DNA of 64,000 nt from Strongylocentrotus droebachiensis (Eukaryota > Echinodermata > Echinoidea > Camarodonta > Strongylocentrotidae): positions 186,001 to 250,000 of the forward strand of contig JAVYIG010002102.1 in the NCBI GenBank assembly GCA_035222895.1, read 5' to 3'. A model generated the notes under the pieces. That model searched no databases. It was not told the origin of the DNA and worked only from the letters and a program-made list of their open reading frames with translations. This document shows, one piece after another, positions 25,996 through 38,312 of the stretch; within the stretch, counting starts at the first letter, position 1, and every line of letters starts with the position of its first letter. Position numbers and translations under genes: made by a program.

Positions 25996-27204
25996 CCCAT
26001 AGAGATTACACGTAAACGGAAAATAGAATTCACAAATCCTACTTTATAAGTGAAATATGAGCATGATCCCGGCATCTGATCGAAAAATAAAGGGCACACT
26101 TGTGATAGCTTATTCTCTCAGCTACATCATACTCAAAGCTCAGCATAAACAAAGATAAAACGATGGAGATATTGCTCGCGAAAGACGAGAATGTAGAATC
26201 CAGTTTTGAGAAAAAGTCATGTCTCTTAGAGAATACACGCAAAATGTGAAAAATTGACATGCCTGCTTTAATCGCAAAAATACGCCATGATGCCCTTGTC
26301 AAAATGAAATATCGTGTAGACTGCATTTGTAGACAATATTCTCAGGTAGAACATATCAAAATTTGGAAGAAAATTAATCAATATTTACAGAGATACAATC
26401 AATTTTACAAAAATATGCTGACGTCATAATATGCAAATTGAAATTTTGAGTTCGGAGGCCATTATGATGACGTCATGAGTTAATTGAGGGTCAAATAAGA
26501 CATGAAATCATATCTCCAACTCATGCTTTTTCCAACCATGATATAAAAGTTGGGGTCAATTGACTATCTGAAGAGCTATTTTGATTTTTAAAATGGCATG
26601 TTTTTGATCAAATTTGCATTATATTGCCCATAGCAGCACGCGCAGATTTTGAACTTTGACGCGCGCTCACGGCCTTATGAAAGGTCAAGAGTGACTGAAA
26701 TTAATGTAAATTGTCATTTACGGTAAGAGGAATCTAAATCATGTAGAAAATTTGAATTTGACGTTTTCCGCGCGCTGTGCGCGCGCGCAACGCGCGCGGG
26801 GAAACTTACGGACGGAAAATTTTGAAATGCTTAAAATGACCTGATTCGTACTCTCCTTTAATAGTTGAGTGATTTTGAGCATTTTAAAATTTTGACGCGC
26901 GCGTACGTGCGCGTCATGACCTTTATGTGACCTTTGATGACATGACTTGTTGACCCTTGACCTGAAGTATATGTGATATGAATATGAATGACCTTTGCTT
27001 ATGCATCATGAAGATATGATGGATAACGTGATTTCACAAAATGGCGCCTGGATGACGTCACGATAACCCGATGACCTTGAGAAGGTTACTGGAACGTCTT
27101 ATGGCAATGACCTATAACTGTGCCAAAATTGAACGAAATTGACTAAACTGATCTTGAGTTATCCTGTTAACAAAAAAGTGTAGGAAATAAAAATAAAGAA
27201 TAAA

Positions 27205-28388
27205 CTAGATTTGTAATACTTGTTTGGAACAAGTATAGGTGGGCTGGTCGAACTAAAATTTGAGACAAAATAAAGGGTACATTTGAGATAGCTTATTGTC
27301 TCAGCTACAACATACTTGAAGTTCAGCGTAAACAAAGCTAAACGACAGAGATATTGCTCGCGAAAGAATCCAGTTTTGAGAAAAACTCATGTCCCATAGA
27401 GAATACACGCAAAATGTTAAAAATTGACATGCCTTTTTTAATCGCGAAAATACGCCCTGATGCCTTTGTCAAAATGAAAATTTGGGCTAATTTTATTCGT
27501 AGAAAATTGTCTCAGCTAAAACATATCAAAATTTTGAAGACAATCGATCAATATTTACAGAGAAACAATCAATTTTCCGTAAATATGCTGACGTCATAAT
27601 TTGCAAATTGAAATTTTGAGTTTGGAGGCCATTATGATGACTTAATGAGTTCATTGAGGGTCAAATGAGACATGAAATCATATCTCCAATTCATACTGTA
27701 TCAAAATATGACCCAAAAATTGGGGTCACCTTGCATCCTAAAGGGCTACAATGGATCTTGTATAGGCATGTTTTTGCCCATATATACTATGTATTACAAA
27801 AGCTCGCGCGCACGGAAATTTATGTTAAACGGTCGATCATTCCATTATTAATAGTCATAAAGAGACAAGCATGGTATCAATTTGTTTGTAAAAATATGTG
27901 GAATATTATGAAAGAAAAAAAATGGCGATTCTATGTTGTGTAATAGTTTTACGCGCGAAAACGAGCGCGCCGCACGCATGCGCGTGTGTGTGGGCGTTTT
28001 TTTATAAAATGCTTAGAATGGCCTAAAACGTATGGAAAATGATTTTGAGACGATTTTGAGCATTTAAAATTTTTGCGCGCGCATTGACGCGCGGACGTAC
28101 GCGCACGTGCGCGTTTTTTTACCTGAAATTGACCGGACCGATATTGACCTTGATCGTGCAAACTATGAATAAGAAATTACTTTCCGTTATGAAGATATGA
28201 TCATAAGTTAAAATTCACAAAATGGCGCCTAGATGACGTAATCAGTCAAGGTCAAGCTTGAAAACGTTATTTTGATTTATTTATATGCCTATACATATGT
28301 TTGCCAAATTTCAATGCATTTGATTGAGCCATTTTCAAGTTATCTTGCTAACAAAAAAATGGTTAGAAATAAGAAAAATATTTAATAA
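27205..28388 (+). repeat. Hybrid unit with A-type head and V-type body
   Basis: 1184 bp. It starts ctagatttgtaatacttg with the A hairpin and GGTGGGCTGGTCG. It continues with the V-type gatagcttattgtctcagc segment and a diverged body. CREs are degraded in places: gatgacttaatgag near 27637 and gatgacgtaatcag near 28233. Confidence 0.8.
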
Positions 28389-30087
28389 CTAGACATATAA
28401 TACTTGTTTGGAACAAGTATAGGTGGGCTGGTCAACTAAAATTTGAGACAAAATAGAGCAAAAATAAGCGACATACTGCTTACAAATTCTTAAAAAACAA
28501 TATCATGTAGATTCATAACGTGAACTAAATTCAACTTCTATAGGCATAACACGCAAATTATGAAGTTTTTTACATGAGGCCTTTAATCAAAATTTTCACT
28601 ATGATGACGTCATCAAAATGAAAAGAGGTTATTACTGCGCTTGTAGAGAATTGTCTTAGCTACAACATATCGACATTTTAAAGAAAATTGATCAATATTT
28701 ACAGAGATACAATAAATTTTACATAAATATGCTGACGTCATAATATGCAAATTCGTATTTTGAGTTCCAAGGCCATTGTGATGATGTCACGATACACTTA
28801 ATGGCCAAATGAGACATGGAATCATATTTCCGACTCATACTCTATCTTAATATGAAAAAAAATTGAGGATCCCGGTGCATTCCAAAGAGCTATAACGGAT
28901 TTTGTATAGGCATGTTTTTGCCCCTATATGCTATGTATTAAAAGACCTCGCGCGCACTGACATTTATCTTGAATTTACGCTCATCTTGTTAATAATGGTC
29001 ATAAAGAGATAAACATGGAATCAAATTCCTTGAAAAAATATGAGAAATATCATGAAAGAAAAAAAAATGGCGATTCTATGTTTTTTAATGGTGTTACGCG
29101 CGAAAACGCGCGCATGCTCTTACGCGCGATACGGCATGATGCCTTTGTCAAAATGAAAAATGGTGATAATTAAACTTGTAGATAATTATTTTAGCTACAA
29201 CATATCGAAATTTGGAAGAAAATCGATCAATATTTACAGAGATACAATCAATTTTCCAAAATTATGCTGACGTCATAATATGCAAAATCGTATTTTGAGT
29301 TCCAAGGCCATGGTGATGATGTCACGATACATTTAATGGCCAAATGACACATAATTTCACATCTCCAACTCATACTCTATCTAAATATGAAAACAAATTG
29401 AGGATTCCAGTGCATTCCAAAGAGCTATAATGGATTTTGTATAGGCATGTTTTTGCCCATATAAGCTATGTATTAAATGAGCTCGCGCGCACGGACATTT
29501 ATCTTGAATGGACGCTCATCTTAATATTAATGGTCATAAAGAGATGAACATGGTATCAAATTCCTTGAAAAAATATGAGAAATATCATGAAAGAAAAAAA
29601 AATGGCGATTCTATGTTTTGTAGTGGTGTTACGCGCGAAAACGCGCGCGCATGCTCGTACGCGCGATTTTTTATAAAATGCTTAATATGACCTGAAACGT
29701 ATGCAAAATAAATTTGAGACGATTTTGAGCATTTAAAAATTTTGCGCGCGCACTGACGCGCGGACGTACGCGCACGCGCGCGTTTTTTCACCTGAAATTA
29801 ACCGGACTGATATTAACCTTAATCATGATAAATATGAATGAAAAATACCTTTTGGTTATGAAGATATGATCATGAGATGATTTTCAGAAAATTTCACAAA
29901 ATGGCGCCTAGATGACGTCATCAGTCAAGGTCAAGGTTGAAAACCTTACCGTGTCTTGTCCATATGCCTATACATATGTGTGTAAAATATCAAAGCATTT
30001 GATTGAACTATTTCAAAGTTATCTTGCTAACAAAAAAGTGGCAAGAATTAAGAAAAATAAATAAATAATAAATAATAAATAAATAAA
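28389..30087 (+). repeat. Chimeric unit A20, two partial units fused
   Basis: 1699 bp. The first 740 bp match A18 (attcaacttctatagg, gaaaagaggttattac, catgctcttacgcg). At about 29129 the first CpG cluster is joined to acggcatgatgcctttgtc, an earlier point of a different unit, which then runs through to the tail. The unit therefore has duplicated CREs and octamers and 1.5 units' worth of sequence. Confidence 0.85.
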
Positions 30088-31232
30088 CTAGACATATAAT
30101 ACTTGTTTGGAACAAGTATAGGTGGGCTGGTCAACTAACATTTGAGACAAAATAGAGCAAAAATAAGCGACATACTGCTTACAAATTCTTAAAAAACAAT
30201 ATCATGTAGATTCATAACGTGAACTAAATTCACCTTCTATAGGCATAACACGCAAATTATGAAGTTTTTGACATGAGGCCTTTAATCAAAATTTTCACTA
30301 TGATGACGTCATCAAAAAGAAAAATGGTTATTACTGCGCTTGTAGAGAATTGTCTTAGCTACAACATATCGAAATTTTGAAGAAAAATGATCAATATTTA
30401 CAGAGATACAATCAATTTTACATAAATATGCTGACGTCATAATATGCAAATTCGTATTTTGAGTTCCAAGGTCATTGTGATGATGTCACGATACACTTAA
30501 TGGCCAAATGAGACATGAAATCATATTTCCGACTCATACTCTATCTAAATATGAAAAAAATTTGAGGATCCCGGTACATTTCAAAGAGCTATAACGGATT
30601 TTGTATAGGCATGTTTTTGCCCATATATGCTATGTATTAAAAGAGCTCTCGCGCACTGACATTTATCTTGAATTTACGCTCATCTTGTTCATAATGGTCA
30701 TAAAGAGATAAACATGGTATCAAATTCCTTGAAAAAATATGAGAAATATCATGAAAGAAAAAAAAATGGCGATTCTATGTTTTGTAATGGTGTTACGCGC
30801 GAAAACGCGCGCGCATGCTCATACGCGCGATTTTTTATAAAATGCTTAAAATGACCTGAAACGTATGCAAAATAAATTTGAGACGATTTTGAGCATTTAA
30901 AAATTTTGCGCGCGCATTGACGCGCGGACGTACGCGCACACGCGCGTTTTTTGACCTGAAATTGACTGGACTGATATTGACCTTGATCATAATAAATATG
31001 AATGAGAAATACCTTTTGGTTTTGAAGATATGATCATGAGATGATTTTCAGAAAATTTCACAAAATGGCGCCTAGATGACGTCATCAGTCAAGGTCAAGG
31101 TTGAAAACCTTACCGTGTCTTGTCCATATGCCTATACATATGTGTGTCAAATATCAAAGCATTTGATTGAACCATTTCAAAGTTATCTTGCTAACAAAAA
31201 AGTGGCAAGAATTAAGAAAAATAAATAAATAA
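30088..31232 (+). repeat. Family A unit A21
   Basis: 1145 bp. Private variants (catcaaaaagaaaaatgg, ccggtacatttcaaag, gagctctcgcgc, catgctcatacgcg) are shared only with A22, so the two are a very recent duplication. Confidence 0.9.
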
Positions 31233-32666
31233 CTAGACATATAATACTTGTTTGGAACAAGTATAGGTGGGCTGGTCAACTAACATTTGAGACAAAATAG
31301 AGCAAAAATAAGCGACATACTGCTTACAAATTCTTAAAAAACAATATCATGTAGATTCATAACGTGAACTAAATTCACCTTCTATAGGCATAACACGCAA
31401 ATTATGAAGTTTTTGACATGAGGCCTTTAATCAAAATTTTCACTATGATGACGTCATCAAAAAGAAAAATGGTTATTACTGCGCTTGTAGAGAATTGTCT
31501 TAGCTACAACATATCGAAATTTTGAAGAAAAATGATCAATATTTACAGAGATACAATCAATTTTACATAAATATGCTGACGTCATAATATGCAAATTCGT
31601 ATTTTGAGTTCCAAGGTCATTGTGATGATGTCACGATACACTTAATGGCCAAATGAGACATGAAATCATATTTCCGACTCATACTCTATCTAAATATGAA
31701 AAAAATTTGAGGATCCCGGTACATTTCAAAGAGCTATAACGGATTTTGTATAGGCATGTTTTTGCCCATATATGCTATGTATTAAAAGAGCTCTCGCGCA
31801 CTGACATTTATCTTGAATTTACGCTCATCTTGTTCATAATGGTCATAAAGAGATAAACATGGTATCAAATTCCTTGAAAAAATATGAGAAATATCATGAA
31901 AGAAAAAAAAATGGCGATTCTATGTTTTGTAATGGTGTTACGCGCGAAAACGCGCGCGCATGCTCATACGCGCGATTTTTTATAAAATGCTTAAAATGAC
32001 CTGAAACGTATGCAAAATAAATTTGAGACGATTTTGAGCATTTAAAAATTTTGCGCGCGCATTGACGCGCGGACGTACGCGCACACGCGCGTTTTTTGAC
32101 CTGAAATTGACTGGACTGATATTGACCTTGATCATAATAAATATGAATGAGAAATACCTTTTGGTTTTGAAGATATGATCATGAGATGATTTTCAGAAAA
32201 TTTCACAAAATGGCGCCTAGATGACGTCATCAGTCAAGGTCAAGGTTGAAAACCTTACCGTGTCTTGTCCATATGCCTATACATATGTGTGTCAAATATC
32301 AAAGCATTTGATTGAACCATTTCAAAGTTATCTTGCTAACAAAAAAGTGGCAAGAATTAAGAAAAATAAATAAATAATAAATAATAAATAAATAAATAAA
32401 GGCAATTTTAACAAAAATATAAGGTGGTCTGTATTAGATACAGCCCACCTGATAAATAATAAATAAATAAATAAAGGCAATTTTAACAAAAATATAAGGT
32501 GGTCTGTATTAGATACAGCCCACCTGATAAAGGCAATTTTAACAAAAATATAAGGTGGTCTGTATTAGATACAGCCCACCTGATAATAATAAATAAATAA
32601 ATAATAAAGGCAATTCTAACGAAATTATAAGGTGGTCTGTACGTTATACAGCCCACCTGATAATAA
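31233..32666 (+). repeat. Family A unit A22 with four tail mini-repeats
   Basis: Nearly identical to A21 at +1145 bp, then extended by four hairpin mini-repeats in the tail. Confidence 0.9.
32396..32660 (+). repeat. Four tail-inserted hairpin mini-repeats
   Basis: Modules begin near 32398, 32474, 32529 and 32608. The first three are near identical. The fourth is diverged (aattctaacgaaattataag, loop gtacgttatacag) and resembles the junction sequence of family B units (ttctaacgaaaacataagg). Confidence 0.9.
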
Positions 32667-33360
32667 CTAGACATGTAATACTTGTTTGGAACAAGTATAA
32701 GTGGGCTGTTCCAACTAAAATTTGAGACAAAATAGAACAAAAATAGGCGAGATACTGCTAAAAAAAAATGTCATGTAGATTCATGATGTGAACGAAATTG
32801 ATCTTCCATAGGCATAACACTCAAATTAAGAAATTTCTGATATGTGCCCTTTAATCAAAATTTTCACTATGATGACGTCTTCAAAATGAAAAATGGTTAT
32901 GACTGAGCTTGTAGAGAATTTTCTTAGCAAACACATATCGAAATTTGGAAGACAATCGATCAATATTTACAGAGATACAATCAATTTTCCACAAATTATC
33001 TTAAACGGACGCTCATTCCGTTATGAAATATCATGAAAGAACACAAATAGCGTTTCTATGTTGTGTAATGGCGTTACACGCAAAAACGCGCGTGCATAAT
33101 TTTCGAAATGCTTTAAATGGCCTAGGACATATACTCTGTTTTGATTAAAAATAGATTTTGAGCATTTTAAAATTCAGATGCGCGCGGATTTTGATGAGAT
33201 GTTTTTTCGAAACTTGATCTGAAGTTCATGTGTTTTAAATATGGTTCAGTTTTGATGACTCGTTATAAAGATATGATTAAAAGTTGATTTCCACAAAATA
33301 GCGCCTGGATGACGTCACGATGATCTTGAGTTACTGAAAAGTAACACAATTCTAAGTTAT
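32667..33360 (+). repeat. Degenerate, truncated A-type unit at the array edge
   Basis: Head ctagacatgtaatacttg with a mutated core (aagtgggctgttcc). The body is heavily diverged with internal deletions, for example between caattttccacaaatta and the ggacgctcattccg segment. The last recognisable block is atagcgcctggatgacgtcacgatg near 33298. Decay at the edge with homogeneity inside is typical of satellites. Confidence 0.8.
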
Positions 33361-34759
33361 ACTAATATCAATCATCATTGCAAGTTCCATGATAATGGCT
33401 TTATTCATTCTTGAGATATCCTGGGAAAAAATTAATGGCAGAATAATAAATGGGAATAATAATAACTTGAAAGTGTCACTTTGACCAGGGAGGTGAAAGA
33501 AAAGGAGGCGAAAGTCTTGTAATTTATTCAAACACATTCGTGAGTTCTATAGCGTAATAATGGGATGTGTAACATTCCACTTGGCTTTGAAGTTCCATGC
33601 TCCGAGCCGCGCTTCCACTGCGGGGACATTCGGAAGCCAGGCACCAGTTTTACATTTATTACAAAATATTAAATTACCGGCAAAATGTCAGTGTAAATCA
33701 AAAACTTTATATGGGGACTGTATTGGGAATAGTGCATCAAACACATTTCCAAATTTAGAAATCCGTCCTTCCTATAATTTGTGTGCCAGAGTTGGTAAAA
33801 GAAAAATTACATCCTGACAAAAACTCAATAGTTTAGGGTAATGCGCTAATTTGTGCATGTTTTAATGTCCCGTTATTTGATCCATGATTTACAATCTTCA
33901 ATAACATTAAGCTTGCTAATGTGTGTTTTTGCGTGTTTTTTTGTATTTTTGAAGTAAAAAAAAAAGGATGAAATTACACAAGTTTGTGTTCGCTTGTTCG
34001 ACTCTTTACACATTCAACAATGGATGAGAAATCATTGAAAGGGACAGCGAACAGTTGCTGTGATACCATTTTCTGATGTAGGAATTCTAAATCCTGAAAT
34101 TCATGCGCTCTTTTATCTCACCACCTGGTCAACAGTTGCAGATTAGCGCATAACTTTTCGGCGGCTTGGAGCATTGGGTCAAAGGAGAGCGACTTGATTC
34201 CAGTCCTTCTCTATCACGTCCCTGCTTTGACGATTTAGGTCATACGTATGCTATTGTTTTGAATAATGAAGAATGTATTTTCACGATTTTATATTATCTT
34301 CTAAAATGCTCTTTCTATTAAGTTCTATCCTTATGAAAAGTTTCAACTGTGTAGTATATTGACCATTATGGATCTATAGAAGATAGATCGAGACAAGATA
34401 TGACCATTGACCTCATACACTAGGCAGATACACCTTCGACCCTAATTGACATAACGAAGAATGTATTTTCACAATTTCATCTTTTTCCATGAAATGCTCT
34501 ACCCGTCATGTTTTACCCATATTGTGCTGCGCATAGATTCAATCAGTTTATTTGGGGCCATTACAAGAAGTGGGTTATTGATGTGGACAAATGCTCATGT
34601 ACCCTTTAAGCTCATTTTATGTATTTTATTACCAGAGGAAAAAAAGTCGGTCAGTCACTCAATAGTGTCTGACAGTAAAGTCTAGAAAGTAAAGGGGTTT
34701 CCTTGTTTAATTTGAATACTAGGAAGCTGCTAACGTTTAATTTTCACAAAAAGGACATA
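33361..34759. other. Unique-looking spacer, no gene recognised
   Basis: No tandem unit structure here. A plus-strand open frame of 85 codons at 33560-33817 and one of 74 at 34461-34685 show no family I recognise, no clear start context and no partner exons. The tandem-repeat motifs (CRE, hairpin core, CpG clusters) are absent. I see nothing functional in it. Confidence 0.6.
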
Positions 34760-35905
34760 CGTGACATATGCATAATTCTGTTTTACAGAATTTTGCGAAT
34801 TTAACATTCAATTAAAAATTTCAACAAGATCCCACCATCTGATCAAAAATCTAAAAGCACAACTTTTATAGCCCATAGTCTCAGCTATAACATCCAAAAA
34901 TTTAGGAGAACATAGAGCACAAATGAGCTAGATAGGGCTCAAAGATTAATGTCATGTAGATCCATGATTTGAACGAAATTGGCACCTCCCATAGGCTTAA
35001 CACGCAAATTAAGAAAATCTGTCCAGTTAGCTCTAATCGCAATTTTCACTATGATGACGTCATCAAAATGAAAAATAATGTGCAGTGATCTTGTAGACAA
35101 TCGCCTCAACTACAAGATATCAACATTAGGAAGAGATTCAATTGAAATTTACAGAGATACAATCAATTTTTCCATAAATATGCTGACGTCATAATATGCA
35201 AATTCGTATTTTGAGTTCCAAGGTCAATATGATGGTGACACGATATATTTAATGGCCAAATGAGACATGAAATCACATCTCCCACTCATACTCTATCCGA
35301 ATATGAACAAACATTGAGGGTTCCCGTGCATTCCAAAGAGCCATAAGGGTTTTATATAGGCATGTTGTTGCCCATATATGCTATGTATTACAAGAGTTCG
35401 CGCACACGGACATTTATCTTGAACGGACGCTCATTCCCTTAATAATGGTCGTAAGGAGATAAACATGGTATCAAATTGTTCGGAAAAATATGAGGAATAC
35501 TGTGTCAAAAAATACCCGGGAGGAATTATTTTGCGTTCGGCCGTGACAAACGAAAACGCGCGCGCATGCGCGTGCGCGCGACTCTTTATAAAATGCCATT
35601 GCTAATAATGGCGTACGCGCGCGTTTTTGGACCTGAAATTGACCGGACTGATATTGACCTTGATCATGATAAATATGAATGAGAAAAAACTTTCCGTTAT
35701 GAAGATATGATCATATGTTGATTTTCACAAAATGGCGCCTAGATAGCGTTATCAGTCAAGGTCAAGGTTGAAAACCTTACTGTGCTCTTTCCTCATGCCA
35801 ATAAATATGTGTGCCAAATTTCAAGGCAATTGATTGAGCCATTTTCAAGTTATCCTGCTAACAAAAAAGTGGCGAGAATTAAGAAAATTTTTCTAACGAA
35901 AACAT
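34760..35905 (+). repeat. Family B unit B1
   Basis: The first ~100 bp are diverged; from about 34860 it is nearly identical to B2. It lacks the usual junction hairpin at its 5' side and is joined to B2 without interruption. Confidence 0.85.
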
Positions 35906-37111
35906 AAGGTGTTCTGTATTATATACAGCCCACCTGATAAAGAGAAACCGTGACGTCATCCACGTATTACTAACTACGCAAAGTTCTACAGAAATTTGCA
36001 ATTTCAACTTTCAATTGAAAATTTTGACATGATCCCACCATCTGATTAAAAAACAAAAGGCACAACTTTTATAGCCCATAGTCTCAGCTATAACATCCAA
36101 AAATTTAGGAGAACATAGAGCACAAATGAGCTAGATAGGGCTCAAAGATTAATGTCATGTAGATCCATGATTTGAACGAAATTGGCACCTCCCATAGGCT
36201 TAACACGCAAATTAAGAAAATCTGTCCAGTTAGCTCTAATCGCAATTTTCACTATGATGACGTCATCAAAATGAAAAATAATGTGCAGTGATCTTGTAGA
36301 CAATCGCCTCAACTACAAGATATCAACATTAGGAAGAGATTCAATTGAAATTTACAGAGATACAATCAATTTTTCCATAAATATGCTGACGTCATAATAT
36401 GCAAATTCGTATTTTGAGTTCCAAGGTCAATATGATGGTGACACGATATATTTAATGGCCAAATGAGACATGAAATCACATCTCCCACTCATACTCTATC
36501 CGAATATGAACAAACATTGAGGGTTCCCGTGCATTCCAAAGAGCCATAAGGGTTTTATATAGGCATGTTGTTGCCCATATATGCTATGTATTACAAGAGT
36601 TCGCGCACACGGACATTTATCTTGAACGGACGCTCATTCCCTTAATAATGGTCGTAAGGAGATAAACATGGTATCAAATTGTTCGGAAAAATATGAGGAA
36701 TACTGTGTCAAAAAATACCCGGGAGGAATTATTTTGCGTTCGGCCGTGACAAACGAAAACGCGCGCGCATGCGCGTGCGCGCGACTCTTTATAAAATGCC
36801 ATTGCTAATAATGGCGTACGCGCGCGTTTTTGGACCTGAAATTGACCGGACTGATATTGACCTTGATCATGATAAATATGAATGAGAAAAAACTTTCCGT
36901 TATGAAGATATGATCATATGTTGATTTTCACAAAATGGCGCCTAGATAGCGTTATCAGTCAAGGTCAAGGTTGAAAACCTTACTGTGCTCTTTCCTCATG
37001 CCAATAAATATGTGTGCCAAATTTCAAGGCAATTGATTGAGCCATTTTCAAGTAATCCTGCTAACAAAAAAGTGGCGAGAATTAAGAAAATTTTTCTAAC
37101 GAAAACATAAG
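35906..37111 (+). repeat. Family B unit B2
   Basis: A complete unit with consensus CREs at 35951, 36258 and 36387 and the octamer ATGCAAAT at 36399. It carries caagtaatcctgc near its end, a variant shared only with B4. E1 is inserted after its terminal AAG. Confidence 0.9.
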
Positions 37112-37320
37112 GGCCCGAATTCACAACGGAGGTCTGAGGACAGAGCCGGTTTGATCAGACCAAGGTTTATACAGACCTTGGTCTGAGCTCAAACCTGGTT
37201 TATTTTCAAACCCATTCCACAAAGGAAGGTTTATATAAACCTTCGTCTGTAATTCCCAAACCTCGGACCAAGGTTTGTAAAACTAGTCTCAGCCATAGGG
37301 TTTCTAACATAATTTTTATG
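37112..37320 (+). repeat. E1 left terminal and subterminal repeats
   Basis: The TIR is followed by several copies of caaggttt, cagaccttggtctg and aaacctggttt in both orientations. These match the inward motifs at the right end and are plausible transposase-binding sites. Confidence 0.75.
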
Positions 37321-37925
37321 GGCTAGGGTTTAAATGTTAAGAATTGAAAAAACTGTTAAACTAAGCATTCTTAGTACGATCCGGACATCTTAATGAGCAA
37401 TCTTGAAAAGATGATGGTTAGAACATCTCTGAAATAAACTTTTGAATTGCATTTTCATGAATTAATCGAACCAAACTGGCGCGCCGATGCAGAAAGTGTC
37501 CCACGTACTCACATTTGTGTGGTGCTGGTGAAGCACTCAATCTGACCCAGAACAAATTGACATCGGCACCTGAAAACCTTTGTTAGATTAATACATCTAA
37601 GGTTGTCAAGGGCTCTTTTAAATTGACTGAAAGAGTCTTATTGTTTTGGGGGCTACCAAATTCTTATCAATAAAATCACCTAATAATAATAATAATAATG
37701 ATTTAATATGAATTAAGTTTTTATTGTGATTAATATATTAATTCATTTGATTGCAATTGTTAATTACTATAGATCTATATAGTTGTTTTGTTAAAATGGT
37801 CAATCAATTATTATTTTAACTAGTTCCTCGTTTGTTTCCCCAACTGGCTATTTTTTTCACATCAAAATTGTCACTGGTAAATGATTTGTTTCCATATAAT
37901 ATTAATTTTAAAAAAAAATCCTCTA

Positions 37926-38262
37926 TGGCCATCTTTTCTTTCTCTCTCCCTCCCTGTCTCTGTCCCCGTCCCTCCTCTCTCTTTCTACCCATTTTTGTTC
38001 TCTCTCTATTAATTCTTTTTCTTTCTCCCCTCTCTTTCTATCCCTCCTTGTCTCTTTCTCTGTCCCCGTCCCTCCTCTCTCTTTCTACCCATTTTTGTTC
38101 TCTCTCCTTTTCTCTCTCTATTAATTCTTTTTCTTTCTTCCCTCTCTCTCTATTCATCTTTCTCTCTCTCCCTCCCTTTCTCTCTCTATTAATTTTTGTC
38201 TTTGTCCCCTCTCTCTCTCTCTCTATTCAACTTTCTCTCTCTCTCTTCTTCTTCTTTTTTGC
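37926..38262 (+). repeat. E1 polypyrimidine minisatellite
   Basis: About 340 bp of CT-rich sequence built from tctctgtccccgtccctcct, ctacccatttttgttctctc and tattaattctttttctttct modules. The 176-codon open frame across it is a low-complexity Ser/Leu/Phe/Pro translation, not a protein gene. Confidence 0.95.
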
Positions 38263-38312
38263 AATGAAACACATAATGCAAAACCATGCAAACTGCAAAC
38301 ACACACATCTGC

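Larger units (their letters stand above)
25187..27204 (+). repeat. Long divergent V-type unit V2
   Basis: Second V unit, head-to-tail with V1: hairpin AATTCGTC/GACGAATT plus AGGTGGTCTGTC near 25188-25217, an aactgatg-rich minisatellite, a GAT microsatellite, the tRNA-like sequence, then the A-like body with CREs and CpG clusters near 26768-26800 and 26894-26915. It ends in a tail (gaaataaaaataaagaataa) leading to the 27205 unit. Confidence 0.8.

Noticed and set aside
1108-33360. CRISPR-like or bacterial repeat array
   Set aside because: The period is over 1 kb, the spacers are not unique, and the transposons and introns are those of an animal genome.
33560-33817. 85-codon frame in the spacer
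   Set aside because: No recognisable family, no splice partners and no start context. A frame of this length is expected by chance.
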